A stretch of 64,000 nucleotides of DNA, from assembly GCF_036347055.1 (NCBI RefSeq), contig NZ_CP108882.1, positions 3,175,001 through 3,239,000 on the forward strand. The letters run 5' to 3'. How positions within the stretch are numbered: position 1 is the first letter of the stretch; every line of letters starts with the position of its first letter. Made by a program: the position numbers and the translations under genes. Below are positions 46,356 through 55,527 of this stretch, in pieces. The stretch is from Streptomyces sp. NBC_00820 (GTDB taxonomy: Bacteria; Actinomycetota; Actinomycetes; Streptomycetales; Streptomycetaceae). A model generated the notes under the pieces. That model was not told the DNA's origin, searched no databases, and saw only the letters and a list, made by a program, of their open reading frames with translations.

Positions 46356-47142
46356 CACGCCTGTGAAGAAGGAACCCGCCGCGAGCGCGGAGCCGGCCGC
46401 GGCCGGCGGTGAGCTGATCCGCCTGGAAGGGGTGACCAAGCGCTTCGGATCGAACACCGTGCTGGACCGGCTGGACTTCTCCGTGCAGCCCGGCAGGCAC
46501 GTGACCCTGATCGGACCCTCCGGCTCCGGCAAGACCACGATCCTGCGGCTGCTGATGACCCTCACCAAGCCGGACGAGGGCACGATCACCGTGGACGGGG
46601 AGCACCTGTTCCCGGCGCCGGAGAAGCAGGTCCGCGAGGTCCGCAAGAAGATCGGGATGGTGTTCCAGCAGTTCAACCTGTTCCCGAACATGTCCGTGCT
46701 GCGCAACATCACCGAGGCGCCGGTGCAGGTGCTCGGCATGTCCAGGGACGAGGCCGAGGCGCGGGCGCGGGAGCTGCTGGACCTGGTGGGGCTCGCCGAC
46801 AAGTGCGACGCGCGGCCCACCCGGCTCTCCGGTGGCCAGCAGCAGCGGGTGGCGATCGCCCGCGCGCTGGCGATGCGCCCGCGTGTGCTGCTGCTGGACG
46901 AGGTGACCTCCGCGCTCGACCCCGAGCTGGTGGCGGGCGTCCTCGACCTGCTCAGGGACATCGCACGCAGCACCGACATCACGATGCTGTGCGTGACCCA
47001 CGAGATGGGTTTCGCCCGCGACATCTCGGATCAGGTGCTGATGTTCGACTCCGGGCGGGTCATCGAGGCGGGCCCGCCGGAGCAGATCTTCGGCGATCCG
47101 GAGCGGGATCGTACGCGGGAATTCCTCAGCGCGGTCCTGTGA
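46345..47142 (+). CDS. ehuA: EhuA-like ABC transporter ATPase
   Basis: A 265-residue cytoplasmic ATPase driving EhuBCD. Walker A is GPSGSGKTT, the Q-loop is FQQFNLF, the signature is LSGGQQQR, Walker B is VLLLDEVTSALDP and the H-loop is CVTHEMGFA. These are typical of the polar amino-acid branch (GlnQ/HisP). The start is taken as TTG at 46345 with GGAG 8 nt upstream; a GTG at 46363 is the alternative, with no ribosome binding site. About 200 bp separate it from the IclR gene, so that regulator has its own promoter. Confidence 0.88.
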   Translation: MSADTPVKKEPAASAEPAAAGGELIRLEGVTKRFGSNTVLDRLDFSVQPGRHVTLIGPSGSGKTTILRLLMTLTKPDEGTITVDGEHLFPAPEKQVREVRKKIGMVFQQFNLFPNMSVLRNITEAPVQVLGMSRDEAEARARELLDLVGLADKCDARPTRLSGGQQQRVAIARALAMRPRVLLLDEVTSALDPELVAGVLDLLRDIARSTDITMLCVTHEMGFARDISDQVLMFDSGRVIEAGPPEQIFGDPERDRTREFLSAVL

Positions 47143-47349
47143 CTACGGGCTGTCAGGCGGGAAGAGCCGAGGTCCACACGCTGGGTCGTGACTGTGGCAT
47201 ATGCCAGAGGGTCTGCGTCGCAGTTGGGAGGGGCCGGTGAGCATCGCAATCTCGCCAACACCCCCTCCCCTTCGGCTCTTTGCCCGCTATCGTGGAACCG
47301 ATCCGCCGACCGGATTTCGCGGCCAAGAGAGCGAGCGCAGGGGGAAACC

Positions 47350-48108
47350 GTGGCGCTGAAGCACGAGCCGACCGCCCCGTACCACTCGGCCCAGGACGCG
47401 CTGCGCGTCCTGGAGACCGTGGCCCGTCACTCCGCCGGCATCACCGACTCCGACCTGGCCCGCGACACCGGCCTGGACCGCGGACGCCTGACCACCCTGC
47501 TGCGCATGCTGCGCCGGGAGGGCTACGTCGAGCAGATCGCCGACGGGGCGTACGTCACCGGGGACACGCTGCGCCGGCTCACCTCGGCGCACGACCGGGA
47601 GCGCGCCCTGCGCGAGAAGCTCCAGCACACGCTGGACCGGCTGCGGGACTCCGTCGGCGCGGCCGTCTACATCAGCCGGTACGTGGACGGCGAGGTCCAC
47701 GTCACCCAGTACGCCGCGGGGCCGGGCGCCCCGGCGGTCAACGAGTGGGTCGACTTCCGCTACTCCGCGCACGCCACGGCCGTCGGCAAGAGCCTGCTGA
47801 CCCAGCTGGACCACAACGGCCGCCGCGACCACCTCTCCCGGCACAAGATGGCCCGCCTCACCTCGCGCACCATCACCAGCGACAAGCTGCTGCTCTCCCG
47901 CCTGGAGTCGCAGCCGCCGACCGTGCCCGTCCTGGACCTCCAGGAGTACGCGATCGGCACGGTCTGCGCGGCCGTCCCGATCACCGCCGGTTCAGCCGTC
48001 GGCTGTCTGGCCGTGTCCCTGCCGGTGGAGCACGCCCACCGGCTGAAGCGGGCCGCCGACACGCTCAACCGCAACGCGGCCCCGGTGCTGCTGTCGCTGA
48101 CGCTCTAG
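47350..48108 (+). CDS. IclR-family transcriptional regulator
   Basis: A 252-residue regulator. The N-terminal winged helix (about 10-75) reads DALRVLETVARHSAGITDSDLARDTGL, with the recognition helix near RGRLTTLLRMLRREGYV. The C-terminal effector domain contains GAAVYISRYVDGEVHVTQYA, HATAVGKSLL and GTVCAAVPITAGSAVGCLAVS. The GTG at 47350 has GGGGG upstream. It probably controls the adjacent ehu-like transport genes and perhaps the amidase/dehydrogenase pair. Its TAG stop is shared with the CTAG end of the family A element. Confidence 0.86.
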   Translation: MALKHEPTAPYHSAQDALRVLETVARHSAGITDSDLARDTGLDRGRLTTLLRMLRREGYVEQIADGAYVTGDTLRRLTSAHDRERALREKLQHTLDRLRDSVGAAVYISRYVDGEVHVTQYAAGPGAPAVNEWVDFRYSAHATAVGKSLLTQLDHNGRRDHLSRHKMARLTSRTITSDKLLLSRLESQPPTVPVLDLQEYAIGTVCAAVPITAGSAVGCLAVSLPVEHAHRLKRAADTLNRNAAPVLLSLTL

Positions 48109-48187
48109 GGGGGTGTCGTTTGGACAACGCGGCGAGGTGCCGTGCCGGGCGTCGCGGACCCGAGCTGATCCAAACGACACCCCCTAG
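48105..48187. mobile_element. MITE-like inverted-repeat element, family A, copy 2
   Basis: 83 bp with near-perfect terminal inverted repeats of about 20 bp: CTAGGGGGGTGTCGTTTGGA at the left, and the right end reads as its complement with one fewer G. An internal 32-bp block is identical to copy 1. The left CTAG holds the stop codon of the IclR gene. The paired ends could act as a terminator. Confidence 0.85.
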
Positions 48188-48230
48188 GCCGGCCGGGGCG
48201 GCGCTGCGGACGGGCTTCGGTGGAAGATGT

Positions 48231-48270
48231 CCCGTAGGGGCTCCACGGGGTCCCGCGGTGCCCCTACGGG
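48231..48270. other. Hairpin of unknown role before tRNA-Lys
   Basis: A perfect 11-bp stem (CCCGTAGGGGC at 48231-48241 with GCCCCTACGGG at 48260-48270) and an 18-nt G/C-rich loop. It may be a terminator for IclR-gene readthrough. Confidence 0.6.
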
Positions 48271-48380
48271 TTCCCTGCGGGGTCCCCACGGAGGGCGCGG
48301 CCGGGTGGTCACGAGCACCCTCCAGGACCAGGTAGTATTTTCTTTGTCGCCGGCCGCGAAGAGCGGAAGGCGAGAGTCAC

Positions 48381-48454
48381 GCGCCGCTAGCTCAGTTGGT
48401 TAGAGCAGCTGACTCTTAATCAGCGGGTCCGGGGTTCGAGTCCCTGGCGGCGCA
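48381..48454 (+). tRNA. tRNA-Lys (CTT anticodon), copy 2
   Basis: Identical to the genes at 36509 and 52175. A TAGTAT -10-like hexamer is at 48333-48338, giving a ~40-nt leader. Confidence 0.97.
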
Positions 48455-48460
48455 CAGCAG

Positions 48461-48490
48461 AAGGGCCCCTCGCGAGAGCGAGGGGCCCTT
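48461..48490. terminator. Terminator between tRNA-Lys copy 2 and the LPMO gene
   Basis: A perfect 13-bp stem (AAGGGCCCCTCGC at 48461-48473 with 48478-48490) and a GAGA tetraloop. Confidence 0.92.
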
Positions 48491-48540
48491 CGACGTTTCC
48501 CCGCCGGGCCCGGCGGGCCGGTCGAGCCCGGCGCGCGGAG

Positions 48541-49146
48541 TCAGAAAGTGACGTCGGAGCAGGCGTAGAACGCGTTGCCCGTGTCTGCGATCGTCCACAC
48601 CGCGAGGATGACGTGGTGGCCGCTCAGCCCGCCCGGCAGGGTGCCACTGTGGCTGAGGGTGGCCGGCGGGCGCTGCCCGTTGTACGGCACCGTCAGGAAC
48701 GGGGTCAGGTTGAGGTCGGAGCGGGACAGGGCGTGGCCCTGGTTCCAGCCCGGCCTGGTGACGTAGTAGCGGAAGTCGGTCGTGGCGTGCATGGCGGTGA
48801 ACTGCCAGCGGAAGGTGTACGACTGACCTCCCGTCACCCGGGTCGTCGGCCAGGCCGCGCCGGACGGGGTGGCGGGCGAGCTGAGCTGGGCGAAGCGGCT
48901 CACGCCGCCGTTGCAGAGCTGGCCGTCGGCGGGTCCGGCGGCCGGGAAGCCCTTGGGGCCCTCGACGCTCTGCGGCTCCCACTGGATGTCGCCGCAGTTC
49001 GGCACGGTGCCGTTCTGGCAGAGCTTCTGCCTGCTGACGGGGAGGTCGGTGTAGCCGTGCCCGCTGGCACCGCCGGTGGAGAGCGCGAAGGCTCCGGCGG
49101 TCACCAGCGCCAGCACGGCCGCGGACAACGTGGTCTTCGTACGCAT
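48541..49146 (-). CDS. Secreted AA10 lytic polysaccharide monooxygenase / chitin-binding protein
   Basis: A 201-residue exported copper enzyme that cleaves crystalline chitin (or cellulose) oxidatively. The signal peptide ends ...GGASG, so the mature protein starts at H30 (HGYTDLPVSRQKLC), the first histidine-brace ligand. The second is His in FTAMHATTDF. The axial Phe is in NAFYACSDVTF at the C-terminus. No extra binding module is present. The ATG at 49146 has CAGGAG 8 nt upstream, and a strong DasR-type palindrome lies about 50 bp further up. Its position near cslA matches the LPMO gene in S. coelicolor. Confidence 0.94.
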   Translation of the reverse strand: MRTKTTLSAAVLALVTAGAFALSTGGASGHGYTDLPVSRQKLCQNGTVPNCGDIQWEPQSVEGPKGFPAAGPADGQLCNGGVSRFAQLSSPATPSGAAWPTTRVTGGQSYTFRWQFTAMHATTDFRYYVTRPGWNQGHALSRSDLNLTPFLTVPYNGQRPPATLSHSGTLPGGLSGHHVILAVWTIADTGNAFYACSDVTF

Positions 49147-49196
49147 GCTGCCGCTCCTGGAGAACGTGGGGGAGTTTCAGTGAGCCGAGCTGTGCT

Positions 49197-49212
49197 GTAG
49201 GTCTAGACCAAG
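49197..49212. promoter_or_regulatory. DasR-responsive element upstream of the LPMO gene
   Basis: GTAGGTCTAGACCAAG contains the perfect dre core GGTCTAGACC, 51-66 bp upstream of the LPMO start. Together with the site at 2404 this suggests DasR control of chitin-related genes in this window. Confidence 0.87.
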
Positions 49213-49300
49213 CCCCAGATTATTGCCGTCTGTTGAACATGTCCATACCAACCGCCCAAACCAGCCGCGCGGGCTCCCCCGCCCGGACGCGCGTGGGCCC

Positions 49301-50443
49301 TCACCCCGGTTCACCGCGCCCCGAGCAGAACGCCACCGTCAGGTCCCGGACCAGGACCTTGCGCTCGTAGTCGTCGAGTTCGACCAGCCCGCGCACGGTC
49401 AGCCGGGTCACCGTGTCCTCCACGGAGTCCACGACCGAGCCCAGCATCGAAGACCGCTGCTGGGCGTCCAGCGCGGCGATCCGGCGCCGGTGCATCGCGG
49501 CGGCGAACTCCGGGGCGTAGTCCACCCGCAGCGGGCGGACCGAGAACACCTCCAGGCCGACCGCCGCCGCGTCCGCCGCCACCAGCCGGGTCAGCACGTC
49601 CGCCGCCGCGTCCACCCCGCTCCGCGTCCCGCCCGGCGACTCCACCGGCACCCGCAGCAGCGCCGCCTCCACGCACTCGCGCAGATAGGTTTCGTGGTCC
49701 TCGATCCCGAGCAGGGCGCGCGCGGTGTCCCGCACCCGCCACACCACCAGGACGACCACCCGCAGCGCCACCCCGCTCGCGTCCGCCGCCGGCATCGCCT
49801 CGCTGCGCCAGTGCCGCAGCCGCACGTCGGCCCGGCGGCGGCGCAGCAGCGGGTTCACCCAGAGCAGCCCGGTACGACGGACGGTTCCCCGGTAGCGGCC
49901 GAACAGGCCGAGCACCCAGGCCCGCCCGGTCCGGCCCCGGGTCAGCCCGCCGAAGCCGCACAGGCCGAGCGCCCCGGCTCCCGCGTACGCCGCCCACTGC
50001 GCGGGACCGAGCCCCGCGCCCGCGTGCACCGGCAGGCGCAGCGCCTCCGTCGCGAGCGAGGGGAGCACCCCCGCCCACCACGAGGTGGCCAGGCACCCCG
50101 CGGCACCGCTCACCCCGGCGCACAGCCCGGCCGCTCCGGGCAGCACCCGCGCCGGCTGCTCCATCAGCTCCGGGTCGACCTGGGGTGCCGGCCGGCCGCG
50201 GACCTGGGCGGCCGGGCGGCCGAGGCGCGGCTGCTCGCCGGTGCCCTGCCGGCGGCCCACCACGGCGGGTTTCAACGGCACCGACACCGGGGCCGGTTCG
50301 TCACGGAACAGCAGATGGACGGGGATCTCCGTGGTCGCCTCGTTCTGGATGAGCCGGGGCGGCCGGGTGGCCGTACCGGTGACACCCGGCGCGCCCTCCG
50401 CGTACTCCTCGGGTTCGGGCGTGTGTGACGTGGTCGTACTCAT
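49301..50443 (-). CDS. SPFH/band-7 domain membrane protein
   Basis: A 380-residue membrane protein. A ~110-residue cytosolic N-terminus (TATRPPRLIQNEATTEIPVHL) precedes two hydrophobic helices (about 105-160). An SPFH (stomatin/prohibitin) domain follows: GRYRGTVRRTGLLWVNPLLRR, VVVLVVWRVRDTARALLGIED, HETYLRECVEAALLRV, and VFSVRPLRVDYAPEFAAAMHR. SPFH proteins form large rings in membranes and organise microdomains. The ATG at 50443 has GGAGG 6 nt upstream. It is in the same direction as the NlpC/P60 gene, which lies 164 nt upstream, so they may share a transcript. Function in Streptomyces is not defined. Confidence 0.85.
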   Translation of the reverse strand: MSTTTSHTPEPEEYAEGAPGVTGTATRPPRLIQNEATTEIPVHLLFRDEPAPVSVPLKPAVVGRRQGTGEQPRLGRPAAQVRGRPAPQVDPELMEQPARVLPGAAGLCAGVSGAAGCLATSWWAGVLPSLATEALRLPVHAGAGLGPAQWAAYAGAGALGLCGFGGLTRGRTGRAWVLGLFGRYRGTVRRTGLLWVNPLLRRRRADVRLRHWRSEAMPAADASGVALRVVVLVVWRVRDTARALLGIEDHETYLRECVEAALLRVPVESPGGTRSGVDAAADVLTRLVAADAAAVGLEVFSVRPLRVDYAPEFAAAMHRRRIAALDAQQRSSMLGSVVDSVEDTVTRLTVRGLVELDDYERKVLVRDLTVAFCSGRGEPG

Positions 50444-50607
50444 GCGTGCCTCCAGCCTCCGCGCCAGACGCGTCATGACAAGGGAATGAGAACGGGAAAT
50501 GCGAACGGGAAGGGGACGTGGGCGGGTCTCCACGCCGGACTCCGTGCGGGGCTCCGTGCGGGGCTCCGTGCGAGAAGACCCGCGACAGCGCCCCGCGGCG
50601 AAGCCGG

Positions 50608-51957
50608 CTAGGCGAACAGCCGGCGCCAGGTCTCCGGTCCCGGGTAGCCGTCCGCCGCGCCGCCGCGCCAGCCCTGGGCGCGCTGGAACGCCTCCACGGC
50701 CCGCCGGTCCGCCTCGCCCCAGACCGGACCGGGCCCCTCGCTGTAGAACCTGCCGAATCCCTTCTTCACCAGTTGCCGTCCCAGCTGGGCGACGTAGTCG
50801 TTGTCCGCGCCCGGACGGAAGTAGTTCCGGCCGGGATACCCGGGCACCCCGTGCGAGGCGGGGACACCGGAGCCCGTGCCGGCGGGCACCTGGGAGCCGG
50901 AACCGGAACCGGGTGCCGTGGATCCGCCGCCGGGGATGGGCTTGCCCTCGCCGGTCATCAGCAGTTCCCAGGTACGGGTCCCGGGCAGTCCGTCGGCGTC
51001 CGCGCCGGTCCAGCCCTGGGCCCTCTGGAACGCCTGCGTCGCCCGCCGGTCGGCCTCGCCCCAGACCGGACCGGGACCCTTGGCGTAGAAGGAGCGGCCG
51101 CCCCTGGCCACCAGCATCTCGCCGAGCATGGTCACGTACTTGTTGTCGGCCCCCGGACCGAAGGACCGCGCGCCCGGGAACGGGACCGGCGTCTTGGCCG
51201 CACCGCCCGCCTGCGCGCCCGCCGTGCCGGCGACCACGCCCTTGTAGCGGTAGGGGACGTACTTGTCCGCGTTGGTCCAGTAGGGGTACGGGGTGGCCTG
51301 GCTGCGGGCGTGCGGCGGGGTCTGCTCGTACACCGTGTAGTACGTGTGCGTGTAGTCCGTCCAGCCGCCGAAGATCACCACGTGGGAGCCCTTCTCCGGG
51401 TTGGCCGGGTTGTGGAAGAGCAGCATGTCGCCGGGCTGGAGCTCCTCCTTCGTGATCTTCACCCCGAACTGGTCGAGGCTGCCGGTCCACTCGTTGGAGA
51501 GCAGCCCCCAGGCCATGGAGACGTAGCCCGAGCAGTCCTGCCGGTAACCGTCCTTCCAGTAGGAGGTCATGCTGTACGGCACCTTCGCGGTCACCCAGGT
51601 CTTGGCCCGGTTGATGATCTCGGTGCGCGTGATGGTGGTGATCCGGGTGGCGGGCTTGACGGGCTGGCCGGCCGGACCGTGCAGCGGGGCCTTGGGGCCC
51701 TGCGGGGTCTCGGGCCCGGCGTCCCCCGCGGGGGAGCCGGGACGGGGCGGGGAGTGGGGGGCTGCCTGGGCGGCGGCCGGGACGGCCGCGCCGAGGGCGG
51801 CGGACGCGGCGGCGGCCACGACCACGACGCCTCGGACCGCCGGGCGGCCGCAGGGGTGACCGGACAGCGACCGGGGGGACATCCGGCGCCGCTGGACACA
51901 GCCGGGGCAGTCGCAGTCGCTCGCGGGATCGAATTCCTCGAACACCGGAGCCGCCAT
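50608..51957 (-). CDS. Cell-wall hydrolase-like protein: NlpC/P60-type domain and two peptidoglycan-binding domains
   Basis: A 449-residue protein. The N-terminus is unusual: a cytosolic-looking DCDCPGCVQRRR segment (Cys at about 15, 17 and 20) is followed by a hydrophobic helix (VRGVVVVAAAASAALGAAVP) and a Pro/Gly linker. The middle domain (about 115-240) resembles an NlpC/P60/amidase fold, with Cys in RQDCSGYVSMAWG and His in KGSHVVIFGGW. Two copies of a ~70-residue peptidoglycan-binding module follow (GPVWGEADRRATQAFQRAQGW and GPVWGEADRRAVEAFQRAQGW). The ATG at 51957 has GAGG 9 nt upstream. It likely trims or anchors to the wall; the Cys cluster may bind metal. Confidence 0.82.
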   Translation of the reverse strand: MAAPVFEEFDPASDCDCPGCVQRRRMSPRSLSGHPCGRPAVRGVVVVAAAASAALGAAVPAAAQAAPHSPPRPGSPAGDAGPETPQGPKAPLHGPAGQPVKPATRITTITRTEIINRAKTWVTAKVPYSMTSYWKDGYRQDCSGYVSMAWGLLSNEWTGSLDQFGVKITKEELQPGDMLLFHNPANPEKGSHVVIFGGWTDYTHTYYTVYEQTPPHARSQATPYPYWTNADKYVPYRYKGVVAGTAGAQAGGAAKTPVPFPGARSFGPGADNKYVTMLGEMLVARGGRSFYAKGPGPVWGEADRRATQAFQRAQGWTGADADGLPGTRTWELLMTGEGKPIPGGGSTAPGSGSGSQVPAGTGSGVPASHGVPGYPGRNYFRPGADNDYVAQLGRQLVKKGFGRFYSEGPGPVWGEADRRAVEAFQRAQGWRGGAADGYPGPETWRRLFA

Positions 51958-52174
51958 GCGATCTACCTCACATTCGGGGTGGGTTTGTCCGCGAGTGTGC
52001 ACGTTGATCAGTTTCACAACTGTCCGCGAGACGCGCATGTTGACGGTCCGAATGATGTACAGCCCGGGCGGCGCCCCCCAGGGGACGCCCCCGGGGGTTC
52101 CCCGAGGCCACCCGGGGAACATCGCCTGGCCGGAACCACCCCTCCAGGTCATGTAGAGTTTTCTCTGTCAGCAA

Positions 52175-52248
52175 GCGCCGCTAGCTCAGTTGGTTAGAGC
52201 AGCTGACTCTTAATCAGCGGGTCCGGGGTTCGAGTCCCTGGCGGCGCA
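52175..52248 (+). tRNA. tRNA-Lys (CTT anticodon), copy 3
   Basis: Identical to the genes at 36509 and 48381. A TAGAGT -10-like hexamer is at 52154-52159, 16 bp upstream. Confidence 0.97.
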
Positions 52249-52255
52249 CAGACAA

Positions 52256-52291
52256 GGAACAGGCCTCTCGCACACGCGGGGGGCCTGTTCC
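52256..52291 (+). terminator. Terminator after tRNA-Lys copy 3
   Basis: GGAACAGGCC (52256-52265) pairs with GGCCTGTTCC (52282-52291) with an inner CGC/GCG stem. Confidence 0.88.
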
Positions 52292-52936
52292 CGTATGGCC
52301 GGACACCTCCGGACGTGGCGGCCCGGGGGCCTCCGCGAGCGGATCAAGCGGGCGGATCAAGAAGCGCCCCATCGACCGCCGACCTCCCTCCCTCGGGCGA
52401 AGCGGCGCAGGCGCCGGAGGTCGTCGAGGCCGGCCGGGTGGACGTGCCGCGGGATCCGCGGGTCGCCCGCCGACGGCACCGGGAGATCCCGCACGCCGTC
52501 CGGTCCGGCGACTCCGCACGGGCGGAGGGGGTCACGTAAGACCGCTTCGGCGATGCCCACGCCCGTCTCTCCCCCACCGGGCCACCCGAACCCCCGGAAC
52601 CCCACCCGCTCCACAATGAACTGGTTTGACCGGTAAACAGCGCGTTTCGTGTCTTGCGATCATGCCGGACGCCATAGAACCCTGGTTGCCCACGATGCTG
52701 TGGAACAACGGTAGTTGGGGTGAAGCAAGCGGTTGCCGACCGGCGGGGAGGGGGACCCGCCCGCGCACCGGTGCCCAGGGGGGCATCACGCGACCGGAAG
52801 ATCACCGTCCCGTCCGCAGGGGTGGGCAGGACGCGGCGACGGTGACGCACCACTGACACGTCCGTGCCGGCCGGGGAGCGCCGAGCGGGCGGAAGACCGA
52901 CGGACACGCGTTGACCCGCGTGTGGGGGGATGACTC
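52292..52936. other. Long non-coding region before cslA
   Basis: 645 bp in which several frames are open but none looks like a real protein. The stretch 52610-52740 is AT-richer than its surroundings (GGTTTGACCGGTAAACAGCG; TGTGGAACAACGGTAGTTGG) and probably carries the cslA promoter and leader. No riboswitch was recognised with confidence. Confidence 0.5.
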
Positions 52937-53482
52937 ATGACGTCGACGCCGAAGGGCGCCCGGCAGAGCCACGACCGGAACCACGATCCGCACGACGACC
53001 CGTCACCGACCGCACGGCCGAGAACCGTCGCGCACCGCACCGGCCACTCGCATCCGGTCAGGGGCAGCCTGCCGCGATACGACTACGAGCACTACAGCCG
53101 GCTCGCCGGCCCCCTCACCCAGCCGGCTCCGGGGGAGCCCTACCGGGTGCGGTACCGCTCGCTGCTCGCGCAGGAGCCGCACCGGATACGCGCGGCGCTC
53201 ATGCTGGGCGCCGCGCCACTGCTGTCCCTGGTCCTGCTGGCCTGGCTGCTCCAGCCCGAGCACTGGACCGAACGCGACTATCCCGTCCACGACTTCCTGC
53301 CGGCGCTGGACACCGTGATGCTGGTCTCGATCGGCCTGATCGAGTTCTTCCGCTGCATGACCGTGCTGTCGAACGCGCACGCCACCCTCGTCGCCCGCGA
53401 TCCGGTCCCGGTGGTGCCCGAGACCGGCACCCGGGTCGCCTTCCTGACCACCTTCGTGCCCGGCAAGGAACCGCTGGAGATG
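52937..53482 (+). pseudogene. cslA: CslA cellulose-synthase-like protein, truncated after ~182 residues
   Basis: The N-terminal part of the family-2 glycosyltransferase CslA, which makes a glycan at hyphal tips. The disordered N-terminus RPRTVAHRTGHSHPVRGSLP, the segment YDYEHYSRLAGPL, two transmembrane helices (about 88-108 and 125-145) and the start of the catalytic domain VAFLTTFVPGKEPLEM are present. Homology stops at 53482. The catalytic D, DxD, and QxxRW motifs, the C-terminal helices and the following glxA are all missing. The frame continues to 53776 only by reading antisense into cslZ. The ATG start at 52937 is not changed by the deletion, so a truncated membrane protein could still be made. 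Confidence 0.85.
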
Positions 53483-53492
53483 GGCTCCGCGC

Positions 53493-54615
<1,123 letters not shown>

Positions 54616-54750
54616 GCGATCCCCCCTGGGCGCATCGTTCCGGGCGCCAATCGTTACATACCGCCCCCGCCGGTCACGAGGCCGCGCGAGGACCGGGGGC
54701 GCGGAGGTGCCTTGCGCGAAGGTGCCGGCGCGGGGCCCGGGGGGCGGGGG

Positions 54751-54850
54751 TGATCAGGGGGGACCAAGGGAGATCAGGGGGAGGGATCAGGGGGAGGGAT
54801 CAGGGGGTGATCAGGGGGGATCAGGGGCGCGGGGGATCGGATCAGGGGGC
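54751..54850. repeat. GATCAGGGGG-type short tandem repeats
   Basis: About eight GATCAGGGGG/GGATCAGGGGGAG units lie between cslZ and the sortase gene and reach into the sortase stop region. Confidence 0.75.
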
Positions 54851-55516
54851 GGTGCCGGTGAGGTACGCCGAGACCACCACGTTGGCCGTGTAGCCGCCGC
54901 TGACGGGGTCGAAGACGCCGCCGCAGGTGATCAGGCGGAGTTCGGCGCGGCCCGCGACGCGGGTGCCGTAGGCGCGGCGGGCGTCGAAGTGGTCGTTGGG
55001 CAGGACCTCGACGTCGTCGACGGTGAACTCGGCGACCTTGGCGTCCGCGCGGACCACCCGGACCGTCTCGCCGGGCGTGAGGGTGCTGAGCTTGTAGAAG
55101 ACGGCGGGCCGGGTCCGGGTGTCGACGTGCCCGACCAGCAGTGCGGTGCCGGCCGCTCCGGGAGTGGCACCGGCGCCGTACCAGCCGACCACGCCGGCCT
55201 GGTCGAACGGCGGCGGGTCGATGGCGCCCCGGCTGTCCAGGCCGCGGGCCACCACCGGTGCCTGCACGCCGAGTTCGGGGATGTCGACGCGCTGTGGGAC
55301 CGACCGCTCCAGCGGCTTGGCCGGGGCGGGCAGATAGCCCGTGCCGGCGTCACGGCCGAGGCCCGCCACGTCACCGCTCGCCGGCCCGGACGGGTTCGCC
55401 GGCACGCCGGTCACGTCGCGGCCCCACAGCCACAGACCGAGCAGCAGGACCGTCCAGGCCACGGCCGTGATCAGCCGCCCGGTGCCGGTGGAGCGCCCGT
55501 GCTCGTCGTCGGACAT
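54842..55516 (-). CDS. Class F sortase
   Basis: A 224-residue membrane-anchored transpeptidase-like protein. One N-terminal TM helix (about 15-32, ITAVAWTVLLLGLWLWG) precedes the sortase beta-barrel. Catalytic His is in TALLVGHVDTRT and catalytic Cys is in LRLITCGGVFD. The usual Arg after the Cys loop is not obvious: the segment reads GGYTANVVV, where some class F members have Arg before the conserved Asn. Activity is therefore likely but not certain. The ATG at 55516 has GAGG about 10 nt upstream. The preceding gene in the same operon, 11 nt upstream, encodes a surface protein with a C-terminal membrane anchor, a likely partner. Confidence 0.88.
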   Translation of the reverse strand: MSDDEHGRSTGTGRLITAVAWTVLLLGLWLWGRDVTGVPANPSGPASGDVAGLGRDAGTGYLPAPAKPLERSVPQRVDIPELGVQAPVVARGLDSRGAIDPPPFDQAGVVGWYGAGATPGAAGTALLVGHVDTRTRPAVFYKLSTLTPGETVRVVRADAKVAEFTVDDVEVLPNDHFDARRAYGTRVAGRAELRLITCGGVFDPVSGGYTANVVVSAYLTGTAP

Positions 55517-55527
55517 CGCGGGGGCCC

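Noticed and set aside
36509..52248. tRNA-Lys genes as attachment sites of an integrated element
   Set aside because: No integrase, excisionase or partial tRNA 3' duplication was found next to any copy.
52344..52907. A 187-codon minus-strand frame and a 74-codon plus-strand frame between tRNA-Lys and cslA
   Set aside because: No ribosome binding site, no recognisable domains, Arg/Ser-rich composition.
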